Assembly (NCBI RefSeq): GCF_900107745.1
Contig: NZ_FNRO01000022.1
Coordinates: 26,614-90,613 of the forward strand
Direction: 5' to 3'
DNA length: 64,000 nt
Source: Variovorax sp. YR216
Lineage (GTDB): Bacteria > Pseudomonadota > Gammaproteobacteria > Burkholderiales > Burkholderiaceae_C
Part shown: piece after piece, positions 15,769-24,165 of the stretch
How positions within the stretch are numbered: position 1 is the stretch's first letter
Layout of the letters: each line of letters opens with the position of its first letter
Position numbers and translations under genes: made by a program
Notes under the pieces: generated by a model
What the model saw: the letters and a program-made list of their open reading frames with translations, nothing else
Databases searched by the model: none
Told to the model about the DNA's origin: nothing

Positions 15769-17895
15769 ATGAATGCCAACCACCTCAATCTACAGCGCGT
15801 GATGACGCCGCGCTCCATCGCCATCGTTGGCGCCTCGGCCGACTCGCGTTCCTTCGGTGGTTTCGTCCAAGGCAATCTGGAGCGCTTTGGCTACGACGGC
15901 GCGCTGCACCTCGTGAGCCGTGGCAGCGTGGAAATCAACGGGCGCGCCTGCGTGAAGTCGGTCGACGAACTGCCCGAGGGCATCGACCTGGCGGTGCTCG
16001 CCATACCCGAAGCCGGTGTGCTGGAAGCCGTGGAGGCCCTCGCCGCGCGCGGCTGCCACGCGGCGGTGCTGTTCGCATCGGGGTACGCCGAGGCCGGGGA
16101 AGAGGGGCAGGCGAAGCAGGAGGCGCTGGCGAGCGCCGCGCGAGCGGCCGGCATCTTGCTCGTCGGTCCGAACTGCATGGGGTTCACCAACCTGGCGGCC
16201 GGCGTGCCCGTCACCTTCGAGCCGCTGGCGGCACGCGAGCGCGAACAGCGCGCCGGCGTCGGCGTGGTGGCGCAAAGCGGCTTCATGGCCGCGACCTTGC
16301 GCGATGCATTCCTGGGCAACGGTGTACCCGTGACATCGGTGTTTTCGACGGGCAACGAGGTATCGGTGAGCGCCGAAGACGTGGTGGCGCACTACCTTGG
16401 CGATGCACAGACCCGCGTCATCACCGTGTACGCGGAACAGATCCGCCGTCCGCGCCTCTTCCTGCAACTGGCCGCCGAAGCGCGCGCCAAGGGCAAGCCG
16501 GTGGTGTTGCTGATGCCGGGGCGCAGCGACCGTGCGCGCGAGGCCGCGCAATCGCACACCGGCGCACTGGCCGGCGATCACGCGACCGCCACCGCGTTGC
16601 TGCGTCGCGAGGCCGTGGTGGTGGTCGAGTCGCTCGACGAACTGCTGGACACCACCGCCATCCTGCTGCGCTATCCGCAGCCGCCGGTGGGCGGTGCGGC
16701 CTTCATGACCGGCTCCGGTGCCATGAAGAACCTCGCACTCGATTTCGCGGACGACCTCGGCCTGGATCTGCCGGAACTGGAGGACACCACCGTCGACAAG
16801 CTCCGCGCCATGCTGCCCGCGTACGCGGTGGCGGAGAACCCGCTGGACTACACCACCATCGGCGTGCGCCAGCCGGGCCTGATCGGCGAGTTGCTCTTGA
16901 CCATGCTGGACGACGCGCGCATCGGCAGCATCGTGCTGGCGATCCCGGTAGGCCCGGTGGTGGCGCAGAAGGACAAGGCCGAGCACATCGTTCCCGCCAT
17001 CGCGAAGGCGCGCAAGCCCGCGGTGCTGGTGCTGACGGGCGATGCGAGTCCGATCGAGCCGTTCTTTACCGAGGCCATCCGCGCGAGCGGCGTGCCGCTG
17101 TTTCGCTCGGCCGATCGTGCGCTGCGTGCATTGCGCCGTGTTGCCGCTTATGGCGAGGCGCTGCAGCGTGCTGCTCGTGCCGCGCAAGCCCAGCCTCGTG
17201 CGCTGCCGCTTCCGGCCGCAGTACCCGCGAACGGTATCTTTCCCGAATACCAGGGCAAGGCCTGGCTCGCCCGCGCCGGCCTGACAGTGCCGCGGGGCGC
17301 GCTGGCGCGCAGCGCCGACGAGGCGGTGCGCATCGCCACGGACATCGGCTATCCGGTGGTGCTCAAGGCGCAGGCCAGCGAGCTACCCCACAAGAGCGAC
17401 GTCGGCGGCGTGCTGGTCGGCCTGGCCGACGAGGCCTCGCTGCGGGAAGGCTGGCGGCGGCTTCACGACAACGTCGGCCGTCACCGTCCGGAATTGCAGC
17501 TCGACGGCGCGCTGGTCGAAGCTACGGGCCCACGCGGACTCGAACTGGTGGTGGGCGCGAAGCGCGATCCCGAATGGGGCCCTGTCGTGCTGGTGGGGCT
17601 CGGCGGGATCTGGATCGAGGCACTGAAGGACGTGCGGCTGATTCCGGCCGACATGGCGGAAGAAGACATCTTGGTGGAGCTCGGTCGCCTGAAGGCTGTG
17701 GCGGTGCTGCGCGGCACGCGTGGCGAGGCCGGGGTGGACCTGAAAGCGATCGCCCGTGTGGTCGCGCAGGTCGGCGAGCAGATGCGCGCCAACCCGCAGA
17801 TCACCGAGATCGACATCAACCCGCTCGTCGCCTATCCGGCCGGCGCGACGCCGTCCGTGCTGGCGCTCGATGCGCTGGTGGTCGCCACTGCCTGA
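15769..17895 (+). CDS. Acyl-CoA synthetase, ADP-forming (fused alpha/beta, ATP-grasp)
   Basis: 708 residues from the ATG at 15769. The frame is open upstream to 15604, but that stretch is AT-rich, has no ribosome site and includes the presumed operators. Domains: CoA-binding Rossmann domain (MTPRSIAIVGASADSRSFGG), Succ-CoA ligase-like domain with the phosphohistidine motif SHTGALAGD (about residue 260), and a C-terminal ATP-grasp domain (YPVVLKAQASELPHKSDVGG, GLGGIWIEALKDV, EIDINPL). The fused NDP-forming class includes acetate-CoA ligases and aromatic acid-CoA synthetases such as feruloyl-CoA synthetase. It activates an organic acid with ATP. As first gene of the rightward arm it probably activates the substrate or an early intermediate. 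The gene ends 10 bases before the next. Confidence 0.9.
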   Translation: MNANHLNLQRVMTPRSIAIVGASADSRSFGGFVQGNLERFGYDGALHLVSRGSVEINGRACVKSVDELPEGIDLAVLAIPEAGVLEAVEALAARGCHAAVLFASGYAEAGEEGQAKQEALASAARAAGILLVGPNCMGFTNLAAGVPVTFEPLAAREREQRAGVGVVAQSGFMAATLRDAFLGNGVPVTSVFSTGNEVSVSAEDVVAHYLGDAQTRVITVYAEQIRRPRLFLQLAAEARAKGKPVVLLMPGRSDRAREAAQSHTGALAGDHATATALLRREAVVVVESLDELLDTTAILLRYPQPPVGGAAFMTGSGAMKNLALDFADDLGLDLPELEDTTVDKLRAMLPAYAVAENPLDYTTIGVRQPGLIGELLLTMLDDARIGSIVLAIPVGPVVAQKDKAEHIVPAIAKARKPAVLVLTGDASPIEPFFTEAIRASGVPLFRSADRALRALRRVAAYGEALQRAARAAQAQPRALPLPAAVPANGIFPEYQGKAWLARAGLTVPRGALARSADEAVRIATDIGYPVVLKAQASELPHKSDVGGVLVGLADEASLREGWRRLHDNVGRHRPELQLDGALVEATGPRGLELVVGAKRDPEWGPVVLVGLGGIWIEALKDVRLIPADMAEEDILVELGRLKAVAVLRGTRGEAGVDLKAIARVVAQVGEQMRANPQITEIDINPLVAYPAGATPSVLALDALVVATA

Positions 17896-17905
17896 GGTCG
17901 CGCGC

Positions 17906-19099
17906 ATGAAGCTGCAGTTCTCTTCCGCCGACGAAGCCTTCCGCCTGGAGGTGCGCGAATTCGTCAGGACGCATCTGCCGGCGGATATCCGCCGCAAGGT
18001 CGAGCTCGGCCTGCGCCTGGAACGCGCCGACTACATCACCTGGTTCCGCATCCTCGAAGCACGCGGCTGGTTGACGCCGGCGTGGCCGGTCGAGCACGGC
18101 GGACCCGGCTGGAACCATGTGCAGCGCTACATCTTCGACGAGGAGACGCTGCTCGGCGGCGCGCCGCGCATCATCGCCAGCGGCATCCAGATGCTCGGCC
18201 CGGTGCTGCACGCCTTTGGCACCGATGAGCAGAAGCGCAAGTACCTGCCCGACATCCGCCAGAGCAACACCTGGTGGGCCCAGGGATTCTCCGAGCCCGG
18301 CGCGGGCTCCGACCTCGCCGCGGTGCGGACCACCGCCGTGCTCGAAGCCGACGGCAAGCACTTCGTGGTCAACGGCCACAAGGTCTGGACCTCGTACGCG
18401 CAGTGGTGCTCGATGATGTTCGCACTCGTCAGGACAGACCCCGGAGCCGCGAAGCCGCAGGAGGGCATCTCGTTCCTGCTGATCGACATGGCAACGCCCG
18501 GCATCACGGTGCGGCCCATCCGCATGCTCGAGGGCGGCGAGGACCTCAATGAGTGCTACCTCGATAACGTGCGCGTCCCGGTCGAGAACCTGGTCGGTGA
18601 ACTGAACAAGGGCTGGTCCTGCGGCAAGTACCTCCTGGGCCACGAGCGCACCGGCATCGCCGGCATCGGCTCGTGCAAGCAGCAACTCGCTCGCGCGCGC
18701 CGCCTCGCGACGCAGCAGGGGCTGGACGGCGATGCGGTGATGCAGTCGCGGCTCGTGCAGTTCGAGGTCGAGCTGATGGCCCTCGAATTCACCGCGCTGC
18801 GGCTGCTGAGCGCCAATCAGCAGAGCCCGGTCCCAGCGGTGGAGGCATCGATGCTCAAGGTGCGCGGCACCGAGCTGCGGCAGGCCATCTACGAAACGCT
18901 GGTCGACATCGCCGGGCCCGAGGCGGTGCCGTTCTCGCCGGAGGTGCAGTTCCTCGAACAGCTCGACCAAGCCGCGACCGACGAATCGATGGTCGCGCTC
19001 GCGGCCAACTGCCTGGATTCGCGCAAGGTCACGATCTACGGCGGCACCAATGAAGTCCAGCGCAATCTGATCGCGCGCGCCGCGCTGGAAGCGTTCTGA
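17906..19099 (+). CDS. Acyl-CoA dehydrogenase (first of a pair)
   Basis: 397 residues. It has WPVEHGGPGWNHVQRYIFDE, the FAD/substrate loop GFSEPGAGSDLAAVRTTAV, VNGHKVWTSYAQW, GHERTGIAGIG and the C-terminal YGGTNEVQRNLIAR, the GTNE-QR box of functional acyl-CoA dehydrogenases. Followed immediately by a second, shorter family member lacking that box. Such adjacent unlike pairs form alpha2beta2 enzymes in steroid and bile-acid side-chain degradation, where the active site needs both subunits. The reaction is flavin-dependent alpha,beta-desaturation of an acyl-CoA. The chain or ring acyl group is unknown. It begins 10 bases after the acyl-CoA synthetase gene. Confidence 0.9.
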   Translation: MKLQFSSADEAFRLEVREFVRTHLPADIRRKVELGLRLERADYITWFRILEARGWLTPAWPVEHGGPGWNHVQRYIFDEETLLGGAPRIIASGIQMLGPVLHAFGTDEQKRKYLPDIRQSNTWWAQGFSEPGAGSDLAAVRTTAVLEADGKHFVVNGHKVWTSYAQWCSMMFALVRTDPGAAKPQEGISFLLIDMATPGITVRPIRMLEGGEDLNECYLDNVRVPVENLVGELNKGWSCGKYLLGHERTGIAGIGSCKQQLARARRLATQQGLDGDAVMQSRLVQFEVELMALEFTALRLLSANQQSPVPAVEASMLKVRGTELRQAIYETLVDIAGPEAVPFSPEVQFLEQLDQAATDESMVALAANCLDSRKVTIYGGTNEVQRNLIARAALEAF

Positions 19100-19117
19100 G
19101 GCATGACGAGGACGACG

Positions 19118-20236
19118 ATGGACTTTTCCCTCAACGACGATCACCTGGCGCTGCGCGATGCGGTGCGCCGATTCTGCGACGGCGAATATCCCGCCGAGCA
19201 CCGTGGCAACGCCGAGACGCTTGCGAAATCGGCCCAGCGCTGGCGCGCCATGGCTGAGCTTGGCTTGCTGGGCCTGCCTTTCGATGCCGATATGGGCGGC
19301 ACGGCGCAGGGCGCCATCGAGGTGATGCTGGTCGCGCAGGAACTCGGCCGCGCACTGGGCGGCGGTGCGTTCGTGGCGAGCACGGTCATGGCGGGCGAGT
19401 TGCTGCGGCGGCTGGCATCCGAAGCGCAGCAGCGGCAATGGCTGCCCGCGATGGCCCAGAGCCGCATCCAGGCGGCGGTGGCGCTCTACGAAGAGGGCAT
19501 GCGCTACGACTGGCAACGCGTTCGCACCCGTGCCACCGAAACGCCGGAGGGCTATGTGCTGGAGGGCCGCAAGACCTTGGTGTTGCATGGCGACACGGCG
19601 GATCTGCTGCTCGTGGCGGCGCGCTGCGGCGAGGACGGCGGGTCCACGGTATTCGCGGTCGACGCCCGCGCACCCGGCGTGCATGTGCAGGGCTTCGACA
19701 CGCTCGATGGGCGCCGTGCGGCCCATGTGCGCTTCGACCGGGTGGTGGTCAGTGCAGATCGCATGCTCGGCGCGCGCGGTGCGGCCGACGCTGCGATCGA
19801 CGTGGCGCTCGATGCGGCCATCGCGGCCCTGTGCGCCGAAGCCGCAGGGGCGGTCGAAGCGCTGCTCGCACACACCGCCGAGCACCTGCGCACACGCAAG
19901 CAGTTCGGTGCGCCGCTGGCGAAGTTCCAGGTGCTCCAGCATCGCGTGGCCGACATGGCGATCGGGCTGGAGCAACTCAAGTCCATGGCCTGTGCCGCCG
20001 CGATGGCGGTCGATGGCGGCGACACCGCGAAGCGCCGTCGACTTGTGTCGGCCGCCAAGGTGCTTGCGAGCCAGCAAGGTCGCCAGATCGCGCTCGCGGC
20101 CATCCAGATGCACGGCGCCATGGGCATGACGGACGAATGCCGGGTCGGCCACTACGCCAAGCGGCTGATGGTCATCGGCCAGCTCTTTGGCGATGCCGCA
20201 TGGCATCTGAGACGCGTGTCGGCGGCCCGCGACTGA
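19118..20236 (+). CDS. Acyl-CoA dehydrogenase (second of a pair)
   Basis: 372 residues from the ATG at 19118, preferred because GAGG is 6 bases upstream; the ATG at 19103 is also possible. It has MDFSLNDDHLALRDAVRRFC, GGTAQGAIEVMLVAQELGRA, ARCGEDGGSTVFAVDA, LRTRKQFGAPLAKFQVLQHR and QMHGAMGMTDECRVGHYAKR. The GSD loop and the GTxE-QR box of its neighbour are poorly kept, as in the partner subunits of heteromeric acyl-CoA dehydrogenases. I therefore expect it to work as one enzyme with the product of 17906-19099. It is followed 40 bases later by a Bug gene with its own ribosome site. Confidence 0.88.
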   Translation: MDFSLNDDHLALRDAVRRFCDGEYPAEHRGNAETLAKSAQRWRAMAELGLLGLPFDADMGGTAQGAIEVMLVAQELGRALGGGAFVASTVMAGELLRRLASEAQQRQWLPAMAQSRIQAAVALYEEGMRYDWQRVRTRATETPEGYVLEGRKTLVLHGDTADLLLVAARCGEDGGSTVFAVDARAPGVHVQGFDTLDGRRAAHVRFDRVVVSADRMLGARGAADAAIDVALDAAIAALCAEAAGAVEALLAHTAEHLRTRKQFGAPLAKFQVLQHRVADMAIGLEQLKSMACAAAMAVDGGDTAKRRRLVSAAKVLASQQGRQIALAAIQMHGAMGMTDECRVGHYAKRLMVIGQLFGDAAWHLRRVSAARD

Positions 20237-20276
20237 GCGGCGCATCCCTTCGAGATCAACAAAGGAGACAAGCAAG

Positions 20277-21254
20277 GTGAATCGCAAGACTTTCAATGCG
20301 GCGCTGCTCGCCGCGATGCTGGGCGTCTCGATGACGGCCGCCGCGCAATCCGATCAGCCGGTCAAGATCCTCGTGGGATTTCCGCCAGGCGGCTCGACCG
20401 ACACGGTGGCCCGCGTGCTGGCCGAAAAGTTGTCGGTGGTGCTCAAGCAGCCCGTCATCATCGACAACAAGCCCGGCGCCGGTGGGCGGCTGGCCGCGCA
20501 GGCGCTCAAGACTGCCGCACCGGACGGCCTCACGTACATGATCGCGCCCAACGCGACGCCGGTGTTCCAGGCGCTGCTGTACCCGCCCTCGGTGCTGAGG
20601 TACGACATGCTGAAGGACTTCGCGCCGGTGGCGGTGATGGTGTCCTATCCGCTCGCACTGGCCGTCGGCCAGGACACCGGCGTCAAGACCGCCAAGGACT
20701 TCGCGGCCTGGGTCAAGGCGCATCCGCAGCAGGCGAGCTTCGGCACGGCGGGGGCCGGTGGGCAGACCCATTTCAGCGGCCTGCAACTGGGCAAGGCGAT
20801 CGGCGTGAACCTGCAGGCGGTTCCCTATCGAGGCAACGGCCCGCTGGTCACGGACCTGCTTGGCGGGCAGGTAGCGGCCGGTGTGATGACGGCCGGCGAC
20901 ATCGTGCCGCACCAGGGCACGGGCAAGGTGCGCGTCGTTGCGGTCTTTGGTGCGAAGCGCTCGCCGCTCCTGCCGGACGTGCCGACCTTCAAGGAGCAGG
21001 GCATCGACATCGACGCCGGCGACGCATGGACCGGCATGTGGGCGCCCGCGAAGACGCCGCCAGGCCAGCTCGACCGCATGCAGAACGCGTTGAAGCAAGT
21101 GCTGGACTTGCCCGAGGTGCGCGACATCCTCATGAACAAGGCGACCCTGAACCCGGATTTCCACCCGGCGGACGAGATGGACAAGCTGCAGCGCAAGGAA
21201 CTGGCGTACTGGGGCCCTGTCATCAAAGCCTCCGGCTTCACACCGGATCAGTAA
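20277..21254 (+). CDS. Bug/TctC-family receptor (right arm)
   Basis: 325 residues starting at GTG 20277, preceded by AAAGGAGA at a suitable distance. A Sec signal (ALLAAMLGVSMTAAAQ) leads to the Bug core VKILVGFPPGGSTDTVARVL, QPVIIDNKPGAGGRLAAQ, MIAPNATPVFQ, SFGTAGAGGQTHFSG, VPYRGNGPLVTDLLGGQ and TFKEQGIDIDAGDAWTGMW. It is close in phrase order to the Bug at 10993 in the other arm, including APNATP and the SGEGWTGMW/AGDAWTGMW end, so the two are probably paralogues recognising related carboxylates. No membrane partner is encoded nearby. Location between dehydrogenase and thiolase genes ties it to the pathway. Confidence 0.92.
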   Translation: MNRKTFNAALLAAMLGVSMTAAAQSDQPVKILVGFPPGGSTDTVARVLAEKLSVVLKQPVIIDNKPGAGGRLAAQALKTAAPDGLTYMIAPNATPVFQALLYPPSVLRYDMLKDFAPVAVMVSYPLALAVGQDTGVKTAKDFAAWVKAHPQQASFGTAGAGGQTHFSGLQLGKAIGVNLQAVPYRGNGPLVTDLLGGQVAAGVMTAGDIVPHQGTGKVRVVAVFGAKRSPLLPDVPTFKEQGIDIDAGDAWTGMWAPAKTPPGQLDRMQNALKQVLDLPEVRDILMNKATLNPDFHPADEMDKLQRKELAYWGPVIKASGFTPDQ

Positions 21255-21278
21255 CCCACCGAGAGCAAGAGCCAGAAG

Positions 21279-22481
21279 ATGAGCCTCAACGGATCCGCCT
21301 ACATCGTCGGCGCCTACGAACACCCCACGCGCAAGGCCGATGACCTCTCGGTGGTGCGCTTGCACGCCGACGTGGCCAAGGGCGCGCTGGAAGACGCCGG
21401 CCTGTCGAAGCACGACATCGACGGTTACTTCTGCGCGGGCGACGCGCCCGGCCTGGGTACCACCACGATCGCCGAGTACCTCGGCCTCAAGCTGCGCCAT
21501 GTCGATTCGACCGAGTGCGGCGGCTCGGCGCCCATCTTGCATGTGGCGCATGCGGCCGAAGCCATCGCGGCCGGGCGCTGCAACGTCGCGCTCATCACGC
21601 TGGCCGGTCGTCCGCGCGCGCAGATGGCGGCCGCGCAGGCCGCGGCGAAGAGCAACGGCGTGAAGGCGCCGCTTGCGTTGAAGCCGCCAGATCCGGATGC
21701 GCCGGAGCTCGCGTTCGAGCTGCCTTACGGCCCAGCCACGCAGAACCTCTACGCCGCCGTGGCCAAGCGCCACATGCACGAGTTCGGCACCACCAGTGAG
21801 CAGCTTGCCTGGATCAAGGTGGCCGCATCGCACCACGCGCAGCACAACCCGAACGCGATGCTGCGCGAAGTGGTGACCGTCGACGACGTGGTGAATTCGC
21901 CCATGGTGAGCGACCCGCTACACCGGCTCGACTGCTGCGTGATGAGCGATGGTGGCGGCGCGATCATCGTCGCTCGCCCGGAGATCGCGCGCGAGCTCAA
22001 GCGCCCGCTGGTCAAGGTGCGCGGCACCGGCGAGGCGCCCAAGCACGGCATGGGCGGCAAGCTCGACCTCACCTATTCGGCGGCCGCGTGGTCGGGCCCG
22101 CTGGCCTTCGCCGAAGCGGGAGTCACGCCGGCCGACGTCCAGTACGCATCGCTCTACGACAGCTTCACCATCACCGTGCTGATGCAGCTCGAAGACCTCG
22201 GCTTCTGCAAGAAAGGCGAGGGGGGCCGCTTTGTGGCCGACGGCAACCTGATCTCCGGCGTCGGCAAGCTGCCCTTCAACACCGATGGCGGCGGCCTGTG
22301 CAACAACCACCCGGCCAATCGCGGCGGCATCACCAAGATCATCGAGGCGGTGCGCCAGTTGCGCGGCGAGGCCCATCCCGCGGTGCAGGTGCCCAACTGC
22401 AGCCTCGCGCTCGCGAACGGCATCGGCGGCGCGCTGGCCTCGCGTCATACCGCCGGCACCCTGATTTTGGAAAGAGTCTGA
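21279..22481 (+). CDS. Thiolase-fold protein, SCP-x/Ltp-like (possible acyl-CoA aldol lyase)
   Basis: 400 residues of thiolase fold. The usual nucleophile region is STEC80GGSAPILHVAHA and not the classical CASG. The C-terminal half has SLYDSFTITVLMQLEDLGFC (Tyr293) and CNNHPANRGG (341-350, His344) in place of GHPxGxSG. This pattern is typical of lipid-transfer/SCP-x thiolases that work with a DUF35 partner. Steroid-degradation relatives (Ltp2 type) carry out retro-aldol cleavage of a 3-hydroxyacyl-CoA and use Tyr residues, while other members are true thiolases. Cys80 leaves both options open. The DUF35 gene follows 5 bases later, supporting a complex. It follows the dehydrogenase pair, as in side-chain beta-oxidation clusters. 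Confidence 0.85.
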   Translation: MSLNGSAYIVGAYEHPTRKADDLSVVRLHADVAKGALEDAGLSKHDIDGYFCAGDAPGLGTTTIAEYLGLKLRHVDSTECGGSAPILHVAHAAEAIAAGRCNVALITLAGRPRAQMAAAQAAAKSNGVKAPLALKPPDPDAPELAFELPYGPATQNLYAAVAKRHMHEFGTTSEQLAWIKVAASHHAQHNPNAMLREVVTVDDVVNSPMVSDPLHRLDCCVMSDGGGAIIVARPEIARELKRPLVKVRGTGEAPKHGMGGKLDLTYSAAAWSGPLAFAEAGVTPADVQYASLYDSFTITVLMQLEDLGFCKKGEGGRFVADGNLISGVGKLPFNTDGGGLCNNHPANRGGITKIIEAVRQLRGEAHPAVQVPNCSLALANGIGGALASRHTAGTLILERV

Positions 22482-22486
22482 AGACC

Positions 22487-22897
22487 ATGAGTCCCTCTGC
22501 GCCCTCCACTGCGACCACGCGCCGTATTCCCGCGCCGCGCGTGCTGCCTGAATCGCTGCCTTACTGGACCGCCGCCGACGAAGGCCGCCTGCTCGTCAAG
22601 AAGTGCGGGGCTTGCGGCGAAGTGCACCACTACCCGCGCGACATCTGTCCGCATTGCCTGAGCGCCGACACCGAATGGCTGCAGGCCGCGGGCACCGGTA
22701 CCGTGTATTCGTTCAGCACCATGGGCAAGGGCGACACTGCGTACACGCTGGCCTTCGTCACGCTGGACGAAGGCGTCACGCTGATGACCAACCTGGTGGA
22801 CTGCGATCCAGCAGCGGTCTCGATCGGCCAGCCGGTGCGGGTCGTCTTCAAGCCGAGCGACGGCGGCCACGCCGTGCCCATGTTCACGCCTGCGTGA
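22487..22897 (+). CDS. DUF35 / Zn-ribbon OB-fold protein, thiolase partner
   Basis: 136 residues from the ATG at 22487. A rubredoxin-like zinc ribbon is visible as KKCGACGEVHHYPRDICPHC (two CxxC pairs, about residues 39-57), followed by an OB-fold with GTGTVYSFSTMGKG and YTLAFVTLDEGVTLMTNLVD. DUF35 proteins bind beside SCP-x type thiolases and are needed for the acyl-CoA binding of Ltp2-type aldol lyases. The gene overlaps the next one: its TGA at 22895-22897 shares a base with an ATG at 22897. It therefore belongs to the same tightly packed operon. Confidence 0.9.
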   Translation: MSPSAPSTATTRRIPAPRVLPESLPYWTAADEGRLLVKKCGACGEVHHYPRDICPHCLSADTEWLQAAGTGTVYSFSTMGKGDTAYTLAFVTLDEGVTLMTNLVDCDPAAVSIGQPVRVVFKPSDGGHAVPMFTPA

Positions 22898-22908
22898 TGG
22901 AGAGCCGC

Positions 22909-24135
22909 ATGCCCAACGCCCTGAAGCCCACCACGGACACGGCGCGCAAAGGCCCGCTGTCGCGCTTCACCATCCTTGATGCCACGCGCGTGCGCGCCGG
23001 CCCGACCGCGATCCGCACCTTCGCCGATCTCGGCGCGCGCGTCATCAAGCTCGAGATCCCGCCCGGGGCGCCCGGCGGCGACGACATGATCGGCGGGCGC
23101 GACCACAACCGTGCCGACTACGAGAACCTGCATCGCAACAAGGAGAGCCTGACGCTCAACATGAAGGCGCCCGAGGGGCGCGAGATCCTGCACCGGCTCG
23201 TCGCGCAGGCCGATGTCTTCATCGAGAACTACCGGCCTGACGTGAAGTACCGCCTCGGCATCGGCCCGGACGAGCTGCGCGCCATCAACCCCCGCCTGGT
23301 CTACGCGAGCATCTCGGGCTTCGGCCAGGAAGGGCCTTATGCGAACTGGCCCGGTTTCGATTCCATCGCGCAAGGCATGGGCGGGCTGATGAGCGTGACC
23401 GGCAAGCCCGAAGACGGTCCGATGCGTGTGGGCATCCCGATCGCGGACCTGTGCGCGGGACACTTCTGCGCGCAGGCGATCATGGCGGCGCTGCTGGAAC
23501 GCGATGCGACAGGCGAAGGGCAATGGGTGCAGACCTCGCTGCTCGAGGCGCAGATCGCGATGCTCGACTTCCAGGCCGCGCAGTGGCTCATCGACCGGAA
23601 GGTGCCCAAGTCCACCGGCAACGAGCACCCGCTCACGGTGCCCACCGGCGTGTTTCAGACCCGCGACGGCCACCTCAACCTCGCGGCCATCGGCCAGACC
23701 ATGTGGCGGCGCCTGTGCGAAGCGCTCGAAGTGCCGCACTTGCTGGAGGAGCCGGGCTTCGGCTCCGATCCAGAGCGGGTGCAGAACCGCGCGCGCGTCA
23801 ACGCCGCCGTTGGCGAAGTGTTCAGGACGCGCACCACTGCGGAATGGACCGAGCGTCTGCTCAAGGCCGGCGTGCCGTGCGGGCCGATCCACACCGTGGA
23901 CCGTATGTTCGACGACCCGCAGGTCAAGCACCTGCACATGGCGCGCCCGATGCGGCACCCCGAGCTGGGCGATATCGCGGTGGTGGGCCTGCCGATGCAG
24001 TTCTCGCGCCATCCACGCAGCGAGGGCCCCATGACACCCGCGCCGAACCAGGGTGACCAGACCGATGCGATCCTGGGCGATCTCGGCTACGGTGCCGAAC
24101 GGATCGCGCAATTGCGCGCCCGCTTCGTCGTCTAA
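22909..24135 (+). CDS. CaiB/BaiF-family (class III) CoA-transferase
   Basis: 408 residues from the ATG at 22909, chosen because GGAGAG lies 6 bases upstream; an ATG at 22897 overlapping the previous stop is an alternative. Motifs: VRAGPTAIRTFADLGARVIK, NLHRNKESLTLNMKAPEGRE, FIENYRPDVKYRLGIG, SGFGQEGPYANWPGFDSIAQ, and PIADLCAGHFCAQAIMAALL, which holds the Asp that carries the CoA thioester in this family. The enzyme moves CoA between acids, e.g. from succinyl-CoA or a product acyl-CoA to the substrate. With the ADP-forming synthetase it gives the cluster two independent ways of making CoA thioesters. The thioester partners are unknown. Confidence 0.9.
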   Translation: MPNALKPTTDTARKGPLSRFTILDATRVRAGPTAIRTFADLGARVIKLEIPPGAPGGDDMIGGRDHNRADYENLHRNKESLTLNMKAPEGREILHRLVAQADVFIENYRPDVKYRLGIGPDELRAINPRLVYASISGFGQEGPYANWPGFDSIAQGMGGLMSVTGKPEDGPMRVGIPIADLCAGHFCAQAIMAALLERDATGEGQWVQTSLLEAQIAMLDFQAAQWLIDRKVPKSTGNEHPLTVPTGVFQTRDGHLNLAAIGQTMWRRLCEALEVPHLLEEPGFGSDPERVQNRARVNAAVGEVFRTRTTAEWTERLLKAGVPCGPIHTVDRMFDDPQVKHLHMARPMRHPELGDIAVVGLPMQFSRHPRSEGPMTPAPNQGDQTDAILGDLGYGAERIAQLRARFVV

Positions 24136-24165
24136 CGCCTTTCGGCAAATCTGAAGAGAAGACCC

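Noticed and set aside
17816..20296. An 826-codon open frame on the minus strand across the two acyl-CoA dehydrogenase genes
   Set aside because: It is antisense to clear dehydrogenase genes with full motifs; its translation is rich in Arg/His/Ala/Asp as expected for the shadow of GC-rich coding DNA, and has no family signature.
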